From contig NZ_CP022253.1 of NCBI RefSeq assembly GCF_003119195.2, positions 1,382,001 through 1,446,000 on the forward strand: DNA of 64,000 nucleotides, read 5' to 3'. Positions within the stretch are counted from its first letter, which is position 1, and each line of letters opens with the position of its first letter. The translations under genes were made by a program, and so were the position numbers. The notes under the pieces are model-generated. The model did no database searches. It was not told the origin of the DNA and saw only the letters and a list, made by a program, of their open reading frames with translations. The DNA comes from Azospirillum baldaniorum (GTDB lineage: Bacteria; Pseudomonadota; Alphaproteobacteria; Azospirillales; Azospirillaceae). Shown here piece after piece: positions 27,153 to 37,851 of the stretch.

Positions 27153-29228
27153 TCACTCCATCAGCCGCGGCCATGATCCGGTCAGGCGGCCGTAACCCGC
27201 CGTAACCGACGCGTCGTACAGGGGCAATGGCTGGCGCAGCCGTTGCCCCGCGTCGCGTCCAAGGGTGCGCACCGCGGTCGCCAGCCGTCCGTCCGGCGGC
27301 CAGGAGCCGCCGGGGCTGAAAGGCGCCGTCAGCGCGATGCCCTGCTCCAACCGCCCGCCGTAGCGGCTCTGCGCGCCCTCCGGACCCTCGGTCCAGGTGA
27401 CCTGGGCGGACAGGCGGACGCCGCCGTCGAAGGCGCGCAGCAGTTCGAGCGTGCCGCCCCAATCCCCGCCGAGATAGCGCCCCAGCCGCAGCACACCCGT
27501 GGTGGCGGCCCCCGGTGCTTCCCAATAGAGGCTGGCGTGGCCCGTGTTCCGCCCGCTTTCCGGGGCAAGGCGCAGCGCGTCGTCGGGCGGACGCTTCCAG
27601 ACGCGGTTGAGGTCGAGCCCGAGCGCCCAGCGCGCCGTCAGGGGGCGGTACAGCGCCTCGGTTCCCACACCGCCGAACATCTCCTCGAAATGGCCGACGG
27701 ACAGGCGGGTGCTCCAGGTCTCGGAGGGCGTGGCCAGCCACGCCGCGTACAGCCGCTCGACCGTGGCGAGGCGGTCGGCGTAGCGCGGCAGGTCGCTGCG
27801 CACCGGATCCGCCGCCGGGATGGCGTTGGTGTCGAGAAGGTGGAGGTTGTGGCTGACGTTCACCCGCAGCCCACCGCTGAGAACCAGCCCGCGCAGCGGT
27901 TCCGCGGTCAATAGGGTGTCGCCGTAGGTCCTCTGCAACAGCGGCGCGCTCTGTTCGAACAGGCTGGCTTCCAGGGTCGGCGTGACGGTCAGGGCGAGCC
28001 GCGCCGGCCAGTCCGGCGGAGGGCCGGCGGAGCGGTCGATGCGGGCCGTCCGCCAGATTTCCTCGGGGCTGCCGCGGTGGCCGGCTGCCTGCTCCACGGC
28101 GCGACGCGACAGGGTGACGGCGGTGCCGTCCAGCCCGGCGTTGCCGGTGACGACGGTGAGCCATTCGACGTCCGGGGTCGCGCTGTCGGCCAGCAGGCGG
28201 GCGGCGCGACCCACCTCCTGCGCCAGCGGAGCGGTGCCGGCGCCTGCCGGGTCCAGCCACAGGGCCGCCCGGTCGCCGTCGACCAACGCGGTGCGGGCGG
28301 GCAGCCGGTGCAGCCGGGCCAGAGCCGCGATGTCCGGGGCGGGCAGCGCGGTGTCCGGCGCAGCGGGGCGGGCGCCGACCACAGGCGGCGGCGTGAGCGC
28401 GGTGGCTTCTCCTTCCTCCTGCGGGTCGAAGCGCGCGGCGAGGCGCAGCATGGCGCGCGAACCCTGCTCGACCCCGGCGCCCAGTTCCAGCCAGTTCAAG
28501 GGACGGTAGGCCAGACCGGCGTTCAGCGGCAGGCCGGGCTGGAAGTTCGGATCGTCCTGCTGTTGGGCGCGGAAGCTGTCGGCGCTGTATTCCAGCTTGA
28601 CGCTGAGCCCCTCCAGCGGCGTGTGCCACTCGACGCCGCCGAACAGGGCCGCGCGCTCCCCGGTGAACCACGCCTCCGGCCCGCGGGACGACGCCTTCGC
28701 CGGGTCGCGGTCACGCTTGAATCGCCCGCCGAGAAAGCGCAGCGGGTTGCGGACATGCCCATAGTCGCCGAGCCCACCCCAGCCGATGCCCAGGCTGAGA
28801 TCGACGTTCCACCAGCGGCGCGAGGCGACCAGATACTCTCCCGCGAAGCGGCCCTTGCCCGGCAGGTCCAGCCCGCTGCCGGTAACGTCGCGCCCGCCGA
28901 CCGCCAGCGACGGCCACCACGGCCCTTCGCGCAGCAGGCGCAGCTTGGCGTCCACCCCCGGCTCGCTGAGGCCGTGCCAGCTCGGGTAGGTGCTGTCGCG
29001 GAGGGTGACCTCAAGGCCGGGAAGGAGCTGCGCCCTGGCGAAGACATGCCGGTGCAGGCCACCGAGAGCGGTCAATCCCGCAGTGACGGTGCCGTCTGGC
29101 ATGCCGCGCGCGGTTGGTGTCTGAAGCAGCCCAACGGCTCCCCAGTCGGACAGGGTCGCCTCAAGCCCCTCCGCCCAAGCGGGCAGGGCGGTGAAGGACA
29201 GCGCGAGGACGAGGAGAACGCGATTCAC
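27153..29228 (-). CDS. YjbH-family outer membrane protein
   Basis: A 691-aa protein that starts at GTG 29228 with a signal peptide (NRVLLVLALSFTALPAWAEG). It then shows the YjbH pattern: GAVGLLQTPTARGMPDGT, long alternating beta-strands, and repeated W/Y-rich segments consistent with a large outer-membrane barrel. YjbH proteins are tied to exopolysaccharide production in E. coli and others. The companion yjbEFG genes are not adjacent. The middle (~260-480) is more soluble in character. The ribosome site at the GTG is weak, but the signal peptide supports this start. Confidence 0.78.
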   Translation of the reverse strand: MNRVLLVLALSFTALPAWAEGLEATLSDWGAVGLLQTPTARGMPDGTVTAGLTALGGLHRHVFARAQLLPGLEVTLRDSTYPSWHGLSEPGVDAKLRLLREGPWWPSLAVGGRDVTGSGLDLPGKGRFAGEYLVASRRWWNVDLSLGIGWGGLGDYGHVRNPLRFLGGRFKRDRDPAKASSRGPEAWFTGERAALFGGVEWHTPLEGLSVKLEYSADSFRAQQQDDPNFQPGLPLNAGLAYRPLNWLELGAGVEQGSRAMLRLAARFDPQEEGEATALTPPPVVGARPAAPDTALPAPDIAALARLHRLPARTALVDGDRAALWLDPAGAGTAPLAQEVGRAARLLADSATPDVEWLTVVTGNAGLDGTAVTLSRRAVEQAAGHRGSPEEIWRTARIDRSAGPPPDWPARLALTVTPTLEASLFEQSAPLLQRTYGDTLLTAEPLRGLVLSGGLRVNVSHNLHLLDTNAIPAADPVRSDLPRYADRLATVERLYAAWLATPSETWSTRLSVGHFEEMFGGVGTEALYRPLTARWALGLDLNRVWKRPPDDALRLAPESGRNTGHASLYWEAPGAATTGVLRLGRYLGGDWGGTLELLRAFDGGVRLSAQVTWTEGPEGAQSRYGGRLEQGIALTAPFSPGGSWPPDGRLATAVRTLGRDAGQRLRQPLPLYDASVTAGYGRLTGSWPRLME

Positions 29229-29298
29229 GCCATGGTGGAGATGGTCGGGGAAAGTTCCCGATCCATGGCATCTTCATGCGTATGAATGCAACCTTTAT

Positions 29299-29421
29299 CC
29301 CTCTCCCCTCTGGGGAGAGGGTGTCCGCGAAGCGGGCGGGTGAGGGGGATGCGCGTGGCGGAAGGTTCGGCAAAAGCTCAACCCCCTCACCCCAACCCTC
29401 TCCCCGGAGGGGAGAGGGGGC
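29299..29421. repeat. Long palindromic intergenic repeat, subfamily 2
   Basis: Two outer hairpins of CCCTCTCCCC/GGGGAGAGGG type enclose inverted arms GTGAGGGGGATG and CAACCCCCTCAC. The same layout, with similar internal sequence, occurs at 50399-50516. It lies between the YjbH gene and the GcvR-like gene. Confidence 0.85.
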
Positions 29422-29445
29422 AAGCGGGCTGATGCATGAGAAGCG

Positions 29446-29970
29446 TTACAGCGGTTCGGCGGTGCAGGTCAGGCCCATCGTCTCCGCGGTGTTGGCAATG
29501 GCGGACAGGCAGGTGCCGGCGCGCTCCGGCGGGATCGAAACGGCGAAGCGGATGGTGTAACGGCCTCCCTCCCGCTCCGGCAGGGTCTGGGCGTCCAGCC
29601 GGACGATGTTCGCCTCGAACTGGGTGAAGATTTCCGACAGACGGGCGATCAGGCCGGGCTGGTCGCCGCCCGACACCTCCACCCGGTGGGTGATGCGGGC
29701 GAGCGGGCCGGGGTTGGGATCGAAGTCGAAGGGCGTCACCTTGATCTGCGCGCCGGCCAGCTCGGGCAGGCTGGCCAGCCCCTCCTGCACCTCCCCGACG
29801 GGGACGTCGTCGGGGAGTTCGCAGACCGCCGAGAACTCCGCCCCGGACCCCATCACCGCGAAGGTCGCGTCGCGCAGGTTGGCCCCCAGCCCGAAGAGAT
29901 GGCCGGTGACCGCCGAGACGAGACCGACGCGGTCGGGGCAGAAGGTCGAAACCAGGGCGAGGGACGACAC
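29446..29970 (-). CDS. Tandem ACT-domain protein, GcvR-like
   Basis: A 174-aa protein made of two ACT domains (SLALVSTFCPDRVGLVSAVTGHL; ITHRVEVSGGDQPGLIARLSEIF), the architecture of GcvR, which restrains the glycine-cleavage activator GcvA in enterobacteria. The GTG at 29970 is the start, with a perfect GGAGGT seven bases before it. It follows tldD by 39 bases on the same strand. ACT domains bind amino acids; glycine is a plausible ligand given the family and the gcv operon at 57951. No GcvA-type regulator is present, so the role here is inferred. Confidence 0.8.
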   Translation of the reverse strand: MSSLALVSTFCPDRVGLVSAVTGHLFGLGANLRDATFAVMGSGAEFSAVCELPDDVPVGEVQEGLASLPELAGAQIKVTPFDFDPNPGPLARITHRVEVSGGDQPGLIARLSEIFTQFEANIVRLDAQTLPEREGGRYTIRFAVSIPPERAGTCLSAIANTAETMGLTCTAEPL

Positions 29971-30009
29971 GGGCGGAACCTCCGATGCGGGAAAGAGAAG
30001 CGGCGGCGG

Positions 30010-31443
30010 TCAGGCCGCCGTGCCGCCCACGGTCAGGCCGTCCAGGCGCAGGGTCGGCTGGCCGACGCCCACGGGAACGCCCTGGCCGTCCTTGCCGCAG
30101 GTGCCGACGCCGGGGTCCAGCTTGGTGTCGTTGCCGATCATCGACACGCGGGTCAGGCTGTCCGGGCCGTTGCCGATCAGGGTCGCGCCCTTCACCGCCG
30201 GGCCGAGCTTGCCGTCCTCGATCAGATAGGCCTCGTTGGCGGAGAAGACGAACTTGCCGCTGGTGATGTCCACCTGCCCGCCGCCGAAGTTCTTGGCGTA
30301 GAGGCCCTTCTTGACCGACTTGATGATCTCCTCCGGCTCATAGGCGCCGGGGCGCATCACGGTGTTGGTCATGCGCGGCATGGGATGGCAGGCGAAGCTC
30401 TGGCGCCGCCCGTTGCCGGTCGGGCGCATCCCCATCAGCCGGGCGTTCATGCGGTCCTGCATGTAGCCGACCAGGATGCCGTCCTCGATCAGCGTCGTGC
30501 ACTGGCCGGGGGTGCCCTCGTCGTCCACGGTGATCGAGCCGCGGCTGTTCTCGATGGTGCCGTCGTCCACGATGGTCACACCGGGGGCGGCGATGCGCTG
30601 GCCCATCAGCCCGGCGAAGGCCGAGGTCTTCTTGCGGTTGAAGTCGCCCTCCAGCCCGTGGCCGATGGCCTCGTGCAGCAGGATGCCCGGCCAGCCGTTG
30701 CCGAGAACGACGGTCATCTCGCCCGCCGGGGCCGGAACCGAGGACAGATTGACGAGCGCGGAGCGCAGCGCCTCGTCCACGAAGGCGCGCCACGTCTCCG
30801 GCTGCATGTAGTGCTCGTAGGTGACGCGCCCGCCGCCGCCGTGGCCGCCCGTCTCCATGCGGTCGCCCTCGGCCACCACGACGGAGACGTTCAGCCGGAC
30901 CAGCGGGCGCAGGTCGGCCACCCGCACGCCGTCGGCGCGGATGATCTGCACCGCCTGCCACTCGCCGCTGATCGAGCAGGAGACCTGCCGCACCCGCGGG
31001 TCCTTGGCGCGGGCGTAGGCGTCGATCTCCGCCAGCAGCTTCACCTTGGCCTCGAAGGGGACCAGGGGCAGGGGGTTGTCGGGGATGTAGAGCGCGCGGT
31101 TGGTGCCGGCGGGCGGCTCGGCGAAGGTGCCGGCGTGCCCGGCCTGGACGGCGCGCACCGTCGCGGCGGCGCGACGGATGGCGTCCTCGGACAGGCTGGA
31201 GGCGTGGGCGAAGCCGGTCGCCTCGTCGGCGATGGCGCGCAGGCCGAAGCCCTGGGTGGTGTCGAAGCTGGCCGCCTTGAGCTTGCCGTCGTCCCAGCCC
31301 AGCGATTCGCTCTGCGAATATTCCAGATACAGTTCGCCGTCGTCCGCCCCCCGCAATGCGTCGGCCACCACCCCCTCGACACGGGAACGGTCCAGGCCGG
31401 CGCGGTTGAAGAACAGATCGTCGGTGACGGCAAGCGCGCTCAT
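30010..31443 (-). CDS. tldD: Metalloprotease TldD
   Basis: A 477-aa protein of typical TldD length. The metal-binding motif HEAIGHGLEGD is at about residues 259-269, followed by a conserved VTIVDDGTIENSRGSI segment and a C-terminal TLIGNGPD. TldD acts with TldE/PmbA as a heterodimeric peptidase that degrades leaderless or leader peptides. The partner is not in the window. The ATG at 31443 is chosen for the family N-terminus and a GGAG upstream; the frame opens further back. Confidence 0.93.
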   Translation of the reverse strand: MSALAVTDDLFFNRAGLDRSRVEGVVADALRGADDGELYLEYSQSESLGWDDGKLKAASFDTTQGFGLRAIADEATGFAHASSLSEDAIRRAAATVRAVQAGHAGTFAEPPAGTNRALYIPDNPLPLVPFEAKVKLLAEIDAYARAKDPRVRQVSCSISGEWQAVQIIRADGVRVADLRPLVRLNVSVVVAEGDRMETGGHGGGGRVTYEHYMQPETWRAFVDEALRSALVNLSSVPAPAGEMTVVLGNGWPGILLHEAIGHGLEGDFNRKKTSAFAGLMGQRIAAPGVTIVDDGTIENSRGSITVDDEGTPGQCTTLIEDGILVGYMQDRMNARLMGMRPTGNGRRQSFACHPMPRMTNTVMRPGAYEPEEIIKSVKKGLYAKNFGGGQVDITSGKFVFSANEAYLIEDGKLGPAVKGATLIGNGPDSLTRVSMIGNDTKLDPGVGTCGKDGQGVPVGVGQPTLRLDGLTVGGTAA

Positions 31444-31613
31444 GGGGACTCCGGGGTATCGGTCTATCGTAGGACAACGATGCGGCACCGGCGCTCTCGC
31501 ACCCGCACGCGCGATGTGGTCTAAAGATCAGACTTATAGTGTGGCGACGGGCGGCCCATCCGGCAAGGCTCGTCGTCCATGGGCGGATGGGGCTCGGAAG
31601 GGGAATGGCCACT

Positions 31614-32972
31614 ATGACCGACGACGCGCTGGCGATGGGCCGCACCGGCAACGGAGACGCGCGCTCCCTGGCCCACCCCCTGAAGAACCACGCCCTGCGC
31701 GTGACCCTGACCAACGAGGTGCACACCCGCCCGCCGGAGGTCCTGTCCACCCCGGTGCGCGCCACCATGCTGGCGATGCTGTCGGGGGAGGGCGCGTCGG
31801 AGGCCGACCGGCTGCATCTGGAGAAGCTGTGCGACTGGGCCGGCGTGCCGCGCCCGCCCGCCGGGGCCACCCATTACAGCGGCTCCTTCGGCAGCTTCCG
31901 CCTGAAGTGGGAGCGGCACACCGAATTCTCCACCTGGACCGTCTTCCGCCCCAACGCCGTGTCCCCGGCGAACGTGTTGGTCGATCCCTTCCTGGAACCG
32001 GCGCTGAACGCGGTGCCCAAGGAATGGCTGGCCGGGTTGCCGGGCGAGTTGATGGTCGGCGTCCATGTCGCCGTCCTCGACGCCGAATCGCCGGAGCCCT
32101 CGGCCAACATGCTGGCGGCGATGTTCGGCTCGCCGAGCTACATCGGGACGCGGATCTCCGGGCGGGCGGCGACGGCCTGGACCGACTTCCGCATCCATGG
32201 CGACGGCTTCTCGCGCATCCTGATCGCCGACCATGCGATGACCTCCAACCAGGCGGGCCGCGTCGTGCAGCGCCTGCTGGAGATCGAGACCTACCGGGTG
32301 ATGGCGCTGCTGGCCTTGCCGGTGGCGCGCGGCGTGCTGCCGCGCATCGGCCCGATCGAGGCCGATCTGGCCGACCTGACCACCCGCATCGCCACCCTGC
32401 GCGGCCTGGACGACGAGCGCGAGTTGCTGGACCGGCTGACCCTGCTGGCCGCCCAGACCGAACAGATCGCGGCGGAGACCGCCTACCGCTTCGGCGCGGC
32501 GCGGGCCTACTACAACCTCGTGGAAAAGCGCATCGTCGAGCTGCGCGAGATCCGCATCGAGGGGCTGCCCACGGTGGGCGAGTTCATGGACCGCCGCCTC
32601 GCCCCGGCGATCCGCACCTGCGAAGCGGTGGAATCGCGCCTGCAGGCGCTGTCCCAGCGCGTGGCCCGCGCCAGCGACCTGCTGCGCACCCGCGTGGAGA
32701 TCGCCGTGGAGGGGCAGAACGCCGAGCTTCTCCTCTCCATGGACAAGCGGGCGCAGCTCCAGCTCCGCCTGCAGGAGACGGTGGAGGGGCTGTCGGTGGT
32801 GGCGATCAGCTACTACCTCGTCGGCATCGTCGGCTACGCCGCGAAAGGCGTGAAGGGACTCGGGATGAAGGTCGATCCCGACCTGCTCGTCGGGCTGATG
32901 ATTCCCATCGTCATCGCCTTCGTCTGGTCCGGCGTGCGCCGAATCCGCAAGGTCATCACCAGCGGACACTGA
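31614..32972 (+). CDS. DUF3422-family membrane-anchored protein
   Basis: A 452-aa protein. An N-terminal soluble domain with NEVHTRPPE and HTEFSTWTVFR is the conserved core of DUF3422. A predicted coiled-coil follows around 230-390, then two C-terminal transmembrane helices (VVAISYYLVGIVGYAAKG; LLVGLMIPIVIAFVWSGV). The layout recalls RmuC- or CorA-like membrane proteins, but the function is unknown. The ATG at 31614 sits 9 bases after GGGGA; the ATG at 31605 is an alternative. It is divergent from tldD. Confidence 0.85.
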   Translation: MTDDALAMGRTGNGDARSLAHPLKNHALRVTLTNEVHTRPPEVLSTPVRATMLAMLSGEGASEADRLHLEKLCDWAGVPRPPAGATHYSGSFGSFRLKWERHTEFSTWTVFRPNAVSPANVLVDPFLEPALNAVPKEWLAGLPGELMVGVHVAVLDAESPEPSANMLAAMFGSPSYIGTRISGRAATAWTDFRIHGDGFSRILIADHAMTSNQAGRVVQRLLEIETYRVMALLALPVARGVLPRIGPIEADLADLTTRIATLRGLDDERELLDRLTLLAAQTEQIAAETAYRFGAARAYYNLVEKRIVELREIRIEGLPTVGEFMDRRLAPAIRTCEAVESRLQALSQRVARASDLLRTRVEIAVEGQNAELLLSMDKRAQLQLRLQETVEGLSVVAISYYLVGIVGYAAKGVKGLGMKVDPDLLVGLMIPIVIAFVWSGVRRIRKVITSGH

Positions 32973-33455
32973 CGGCTCCGGAGCTTTTCCGTTCTAACAC
33001 GGTGGTGGGTTACCGCAGCGCAAACGGCGGCCGGATGGCGCCGTCCGCGCAAGGTCGCTTGCGTCCCACACCAGGGACGTGCAAGCCTAAAAACTTGATT
33101 TTCCGAGACAATTCGCTGTACCATCAAACTGCGACAGCTTGTCGCAGTGCGAAGCCGATACGGAAGCTCAACTTCTGTTCTGATGCGGGCTTGAAACCGG
33201 CATTGCGCCTATGTCCTTCGTGTAGGGACGCCTGACTTGTACCCAAGCGCAGTGCAGGGTTAAGCTCGCGCTGCGGGGACCGCGCCGCCCACAAACGGCA
33301 CGATCCCTGCATAGACCGGCACCGTCGCAACGCCCGGACGCGCAACCGCCCGACAGGGGTGGAACGCACCAGGGAAACAGGGGCGAAGGCGGGTCCGGCG
33401 GGAAGGGACGACCGCCGTCCGCGACCGTGGGCGGCGGGCAACGAAGAGGGTGGGG
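32973..33455. other. Regulatory region upstream of the cytochrome oxidase operon
   Basis: 483 bases without a convincing gene. GC content dips around 33080-33130. It contains the inverted repeat at 33128-33148, and a purine-rich stretch (GAGGGTGGGG) immediately before ctaC serves as the ribosome site. The promoter of the cta operon must lie here, but I cannot define -35/-10 boxes. Confidence 0.6.
33128..33148. promoter_or_regulatory. Inverted repeat, possible RegA/PrrA-type operator
   Basis: ACTGCGACA-GCT-TGTCGCAGT is a perfect 9-bp palindrome. Its core GCGAC-N5-GTCGC fits the redox-regulator PrrA/RegA half-site pattern (GCGNC...GNCGC), a known regulator of aa3 oxidase genes in alphaproteobacteria. 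Assignment is from memory of the consensus; a hairpin in RNA is the alternative. Confidence 0.45.
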
Positions 33456-34316
33456 ATGAAGACGCAGACCCTGAACGCTGCCGTTCTGGCGGCGCTGACA
33501 TCTTTGTGTGGATTTGCCGCGACCGGTTCCGCCGCCGAACCCCACCCCTGGCAATTGGGGCTTCAGGAGGCGGCCACCCCGGTCAAGCACGCCATGGACT
33601 CGTTCCACGACCTGCTGACGGTGATCATCGTCGCCATCGTCATTTTCGTGGCGGGGCTGCTGGGCTGGGTGGCGCTGCGCTTCAACGCCAAGAAGAACGC
33701 CGTGCCGTCCACGACCTCGCACCACACGGTGCTGGAGATCGCCTGGACGGTCATTCCGGTCATCATCCTGATCGTCATCGCGGTGCCCTCCTTCAAGCTG
33801 CTCTACCAGGCGGAGCGGGTGCCGGAGTCGGAGATGACCATCAAGGTCACCGGGCGGCAGTGGTACTGGGACTACGAGTATCCCGACCACGGCAACATCG
33901 CCTTCTCCAGCTACATGATCCAGGATTCGGAGCTGAAGCCCGGCCAGAAGCGCCTGCTGGAGGTCGACAACCGCGTGATCCTGCCGGTCGGCACGACCGT
34001 GCGCGTGCTGGTCACCGCGGGCGACGTCATCCATTCCTGGGCGGTGCCGAGCTTCGGCGTGAAGAAGGACGCCGTGCCGGGCCGTGCCAACGAGACCTGG
34101 GTGCGGATCGAAAAGGAAGGCGTCTATTATGGCCAGTGTTCCGAGATCTGCGGCGTGAACCACGCCTTTATGCCGATTGCGGTCGAGGCCGTGTCGAAGG
34201 AGGCCTTCAACCAGTGGGTCGAGAAGGCCAAGACCGCTTACGGGACCCCCGACACCAAGCGCGACGTCGCCCAAATTCCATCCGCTGGGCTGCCGTCCGC
34301 CGGGGCCGTCCAGTAA
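33456..34316 (+). CDS. ctaC: Cytochrome c oxidase subunit II
   Basis: A 286-aa protein. A signal peptide (ends near TGSAAEP) is followed by two transmembrane helices and a periplasmic cupredoxin domain. RQWYWDYEYPD is the aromatic electron-entry patch, and CSEICGVNHAFM holds the CuA ligands. It accepts electrons from cytochrome c for the aa3 oxidase. It is the first gene of the cta operon. The ATG at 33456 is used; GTG 33450 is in frame two codons earlier. Confidence 0.96.
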   Translation: MKTQTLNAAVLAALTSLCGFAATGSAAEPHPWQLGLQEAATPVKHAMDSFHDLLTVIIVAIVIFVAGLLGWVALRFNAKKNAVPSTTSHHTVLEIAWTVIPVIILIVIAVPSFKLLYQAERVPESEMTIKVTGRQWYWDYEYPDHGNIAFSSYMIQDSELKPGQKRLLEVDNRVILPVGTTVRVLVTAGDVIHSWAVPSFGVKKDAVPGRANETWVRIEKEGVYYGQCSEICGVNHAFMPIAVEAVSKEAFNQWVEKAKTAYGTPDTKRDVAQIPSAGLPSAGAVQ

Positions 34317-35996
<1,680 letters not shown>

Positions 35997-36063
35997 CGCA
36001 TCGTTCGTGACCATGACGCCGGGGGAGCCTGGGAGGCTTCCTCCGGCCGGAGGATAGTGAAGT

Positions 36064-36993
36064 ATGACGGACCTGAGCATTGAACGGGTCTCGACAGGTC
36101 CGGTCTCCGGATCGACGCCGGGTGACTACATCGAACTGCTCAAGCCGCGGGTGATGTCGCTCGTGGTGTTCACCGGGCTGGCCGGCATCGTTCTGGCGCC
36201 CGGTCACATCCACCCCGTGCTGGCGGCGGTGGCGGTGCTGTGCATCGCGGTCGGGGCCGGGGCCTCGGGTGCCATCAACATGTGGTACGACCGCGACATC
36301 GACGCGGTGATGTCGCGCACCATCCGCCGCCCGATCCCGTCGGGGCGGGTGGAGCCGGAGAACGCGCTGGCCTTCGGGGTGATCCTGGCGGCAGCGTCGG
36401 TCGTGGTGATGGGGCTGGCGGTCAACTGGGCGGCGTCGGCGCTGCTGGCGATGACCATCGGCTTCTACGTCTTCATCTACACGATGTGGCTGAAGCGGCG
36501 GACGCCGCAGAACATCGTGATCGGCGGGGCGGCCGGCGCCTTCCCGCCGATGATCGGCTGGGCGGCGGTGACGGGCGGTGTGGAGTTGCCCTCCATCCTG
36601 CTGTTCCTGCTGATCTTCCTGTGGACGCCGCCGCATTTCTGGGCGCTGGCGTTGTTCCGCAACGGCGACTACACGCGCGCCGGGGTGCCGATGATGCCGG
36701 TGGTCGCCGGTCCGGACGCGACCAAGCGGCAGATGCTGGCCTACACGCTGGTTCTGCTGCCGGTCGCCGTGGCGCCGTACTTCCTGGGCATCGGCGGTCC
36801 TGCCTATCTGATCGGGTCGAGCCTGCTGGGCGCCTTCTTCGTGCTGTGCGCGGTCCGCGTGCTGCGCGCCACCGACGACAAGCCGGCCAAGCAGATGTTC
36901 GGCTTCTCGATCCTCTACCTGTTCCTGCTGTTCGCCCTGCTGATGGGCGAGCATCTGGTGACCGGAATCCTGACGACCGGAGGCGGGGCATGA
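36064..36993 (+). CDS. ctaB: Protoheme IX farnesyltransferase (heme O synthase)
   Basis: A 309-aa UbiA-family prenyltransferase with about nine hydrophobic helices. The first Asp-rich motif is in [16 protein letters not shown] and a second conserved loop is [17 protein letters not shown]. It attaches a farnesyl group to heme b, the first step to heme A for CtaD. It is followed by the coxF-like gene with a four-base ATGA overlap. Confidence 0.96.
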   Translation: MTDLSIERVSTGPVSGSTPGDYIELLKPRVMSLVVFTGLAGIVLAPGHIHPVLAAVAVLCIAVGAGASGAINMWYDRDIDAVMSRTIRRPIPSGRVEPENALAFGVILAAASVVVMGLAVNWAASALLAMTIGFYVFIYTMWLKRRTPQNIVIGGAAGAFPPMIGWAAVTGGVELPSILLFLLIFLWTPPHFWALALFRNGDYTRAGVPMMPVVAGPDATKRQMLAYTLVLLPVAVAPYFLGIGGPAYLIGSSLLGAFFVLCAVRVLRATDDKPAKQMFGFSILYLFLLFALLMGEHLVTGILTTGGGA

Positions 36994-37124
36994 CGATCAT
37001 GGATGAGTCTTACGAGGAACGCCGCAAGCGGCTGCGCGGGCGCAACTACGCGGTCCTGGCCGCGCTGATCGGGCTGGTGGTGATGTTCTATGTCATCACG
37101 CTGGTGCGGATGGGTGGGCACTGA
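36990..37124 (+). CDS. Small CoxF-like membrane protein
   Basis: A 44-aa protein: charged N-terminus ([15 protein letters not shown]) then one transmembrane helix ([22 protein letters not shown]). Tiny proteins of this layout sit between ctaB and ctaG in many alphaproteobacterial oxidase operons and are called CoxF or cytochrome oxidase small subunits. The start overlaps the ctaB stop (ATGA), giving translational coupling. Confidence 0.8.
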   Translation: MTIMDESYEERRKRLRGRNYAVLAALIGLVVMFYVITLVRMGGH

Positions 37125-37168
37125 CCACGGGACGTCAAGCTGACAGACGGCAGGGAGGAAGCGGCGCC

Positions 37169-37792
37169 ATGAACGACCGGCGAGAAGGCGACAAAGGGCT
37201 CCGGCGGAAGAACCGCCTGTTCATGGCCGGGCTGTTCGGCCTCGTCTTCGGGATGGTCGGGCTGGCCTACGCCTCGGTGCCGCTCTACGCGCTGTTCTGT
37301 CAGGTGACCGGCTTCGGCGGCACCACCCAGCGGGCCGACGCCGCGCCCGCGCGGCAGGTCGACCGCGTCATCAAGGTCCGCTTCAACGCTGACGTCAACC
37401 AGTCGCTGCCCTGGCGCTTCAAGCCGGAGCAGAAGGAACTGACGGTGAAGCTGGGCGAGATGGGGCTGGCCGCCTATCAGGCCGCCAACCGGACCGACCG
37501 GCCCACCGTGGGCACCGCGCTCTACAACGTCACGCCGGACAAGGTCGGCAAGTACTTCAACAAGATCGAGTGCTTCTGCTTCACCGAGCAGGTGCTGGAG
37601 CCCGGTCAGTCGGTGGACATGCCGGTGGCCTTCTTCGTCGATCCGGCCCTGGCCGACGATCCGGCGATGGAGGATGTGACCACCATCACCCTGTCCTACA
37701 CCTTCTTCCGCGCCAAGGACGAGACCCAGGTGCTGGCGCAGCACGCGACGCAGGCCGCGGGTGCGAAAGGCACCGGGACCGCGGCGAACTGA
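37169..37792 (+). CDS. ctaG: Cytochrome c oxidase assembly protein CtaG/Cox11
   Basis: A 207-aa protein with one N-terminal membrane anchor and a periplasmic copper-binding domain. The signature ECFCFTEQVLEPGQ contains the copper-binding Cys pair, and YASVPLYALFCQVTGFGGTTQ is the conserved membrane exit. It delivers copper to the CuB site of CtaD. It lies 44 bases after the CoxF-like gene. Confidence 0.95.
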   Translation: MNDRREGDKGLRRKNRLFMAGLFGLVFGMVGLAYASVPLYALFCQVTGFGGTTQRADAAPARQVDRVIKVRFNADVNQSLPWRFKPEQKELTVKLGEMGLAAYQAANRTDRPTVGTALYNVTPDKVGKYFNKIECFCFTEQVLEPGQSVDMPVAFFVDPALADDPAMEDVTTITLSYTFFRAKDETQVLAQHATQAAGAKGTGTAAN

Positions 37793-37851
37793 AAAAAGAG
37801 ACAGTCTGAACGAAGAAATCGGGCGAAACAAACCGGGGTTGGAAAGAGACG

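Noticed and set aside
36240-37124. 294-codon frame overlapping ctaB
   Set aside because: Only its last 44 codons, from the ATG at 36990, are a real gene (CoxF-like); the rest is a shadow of ctaB.
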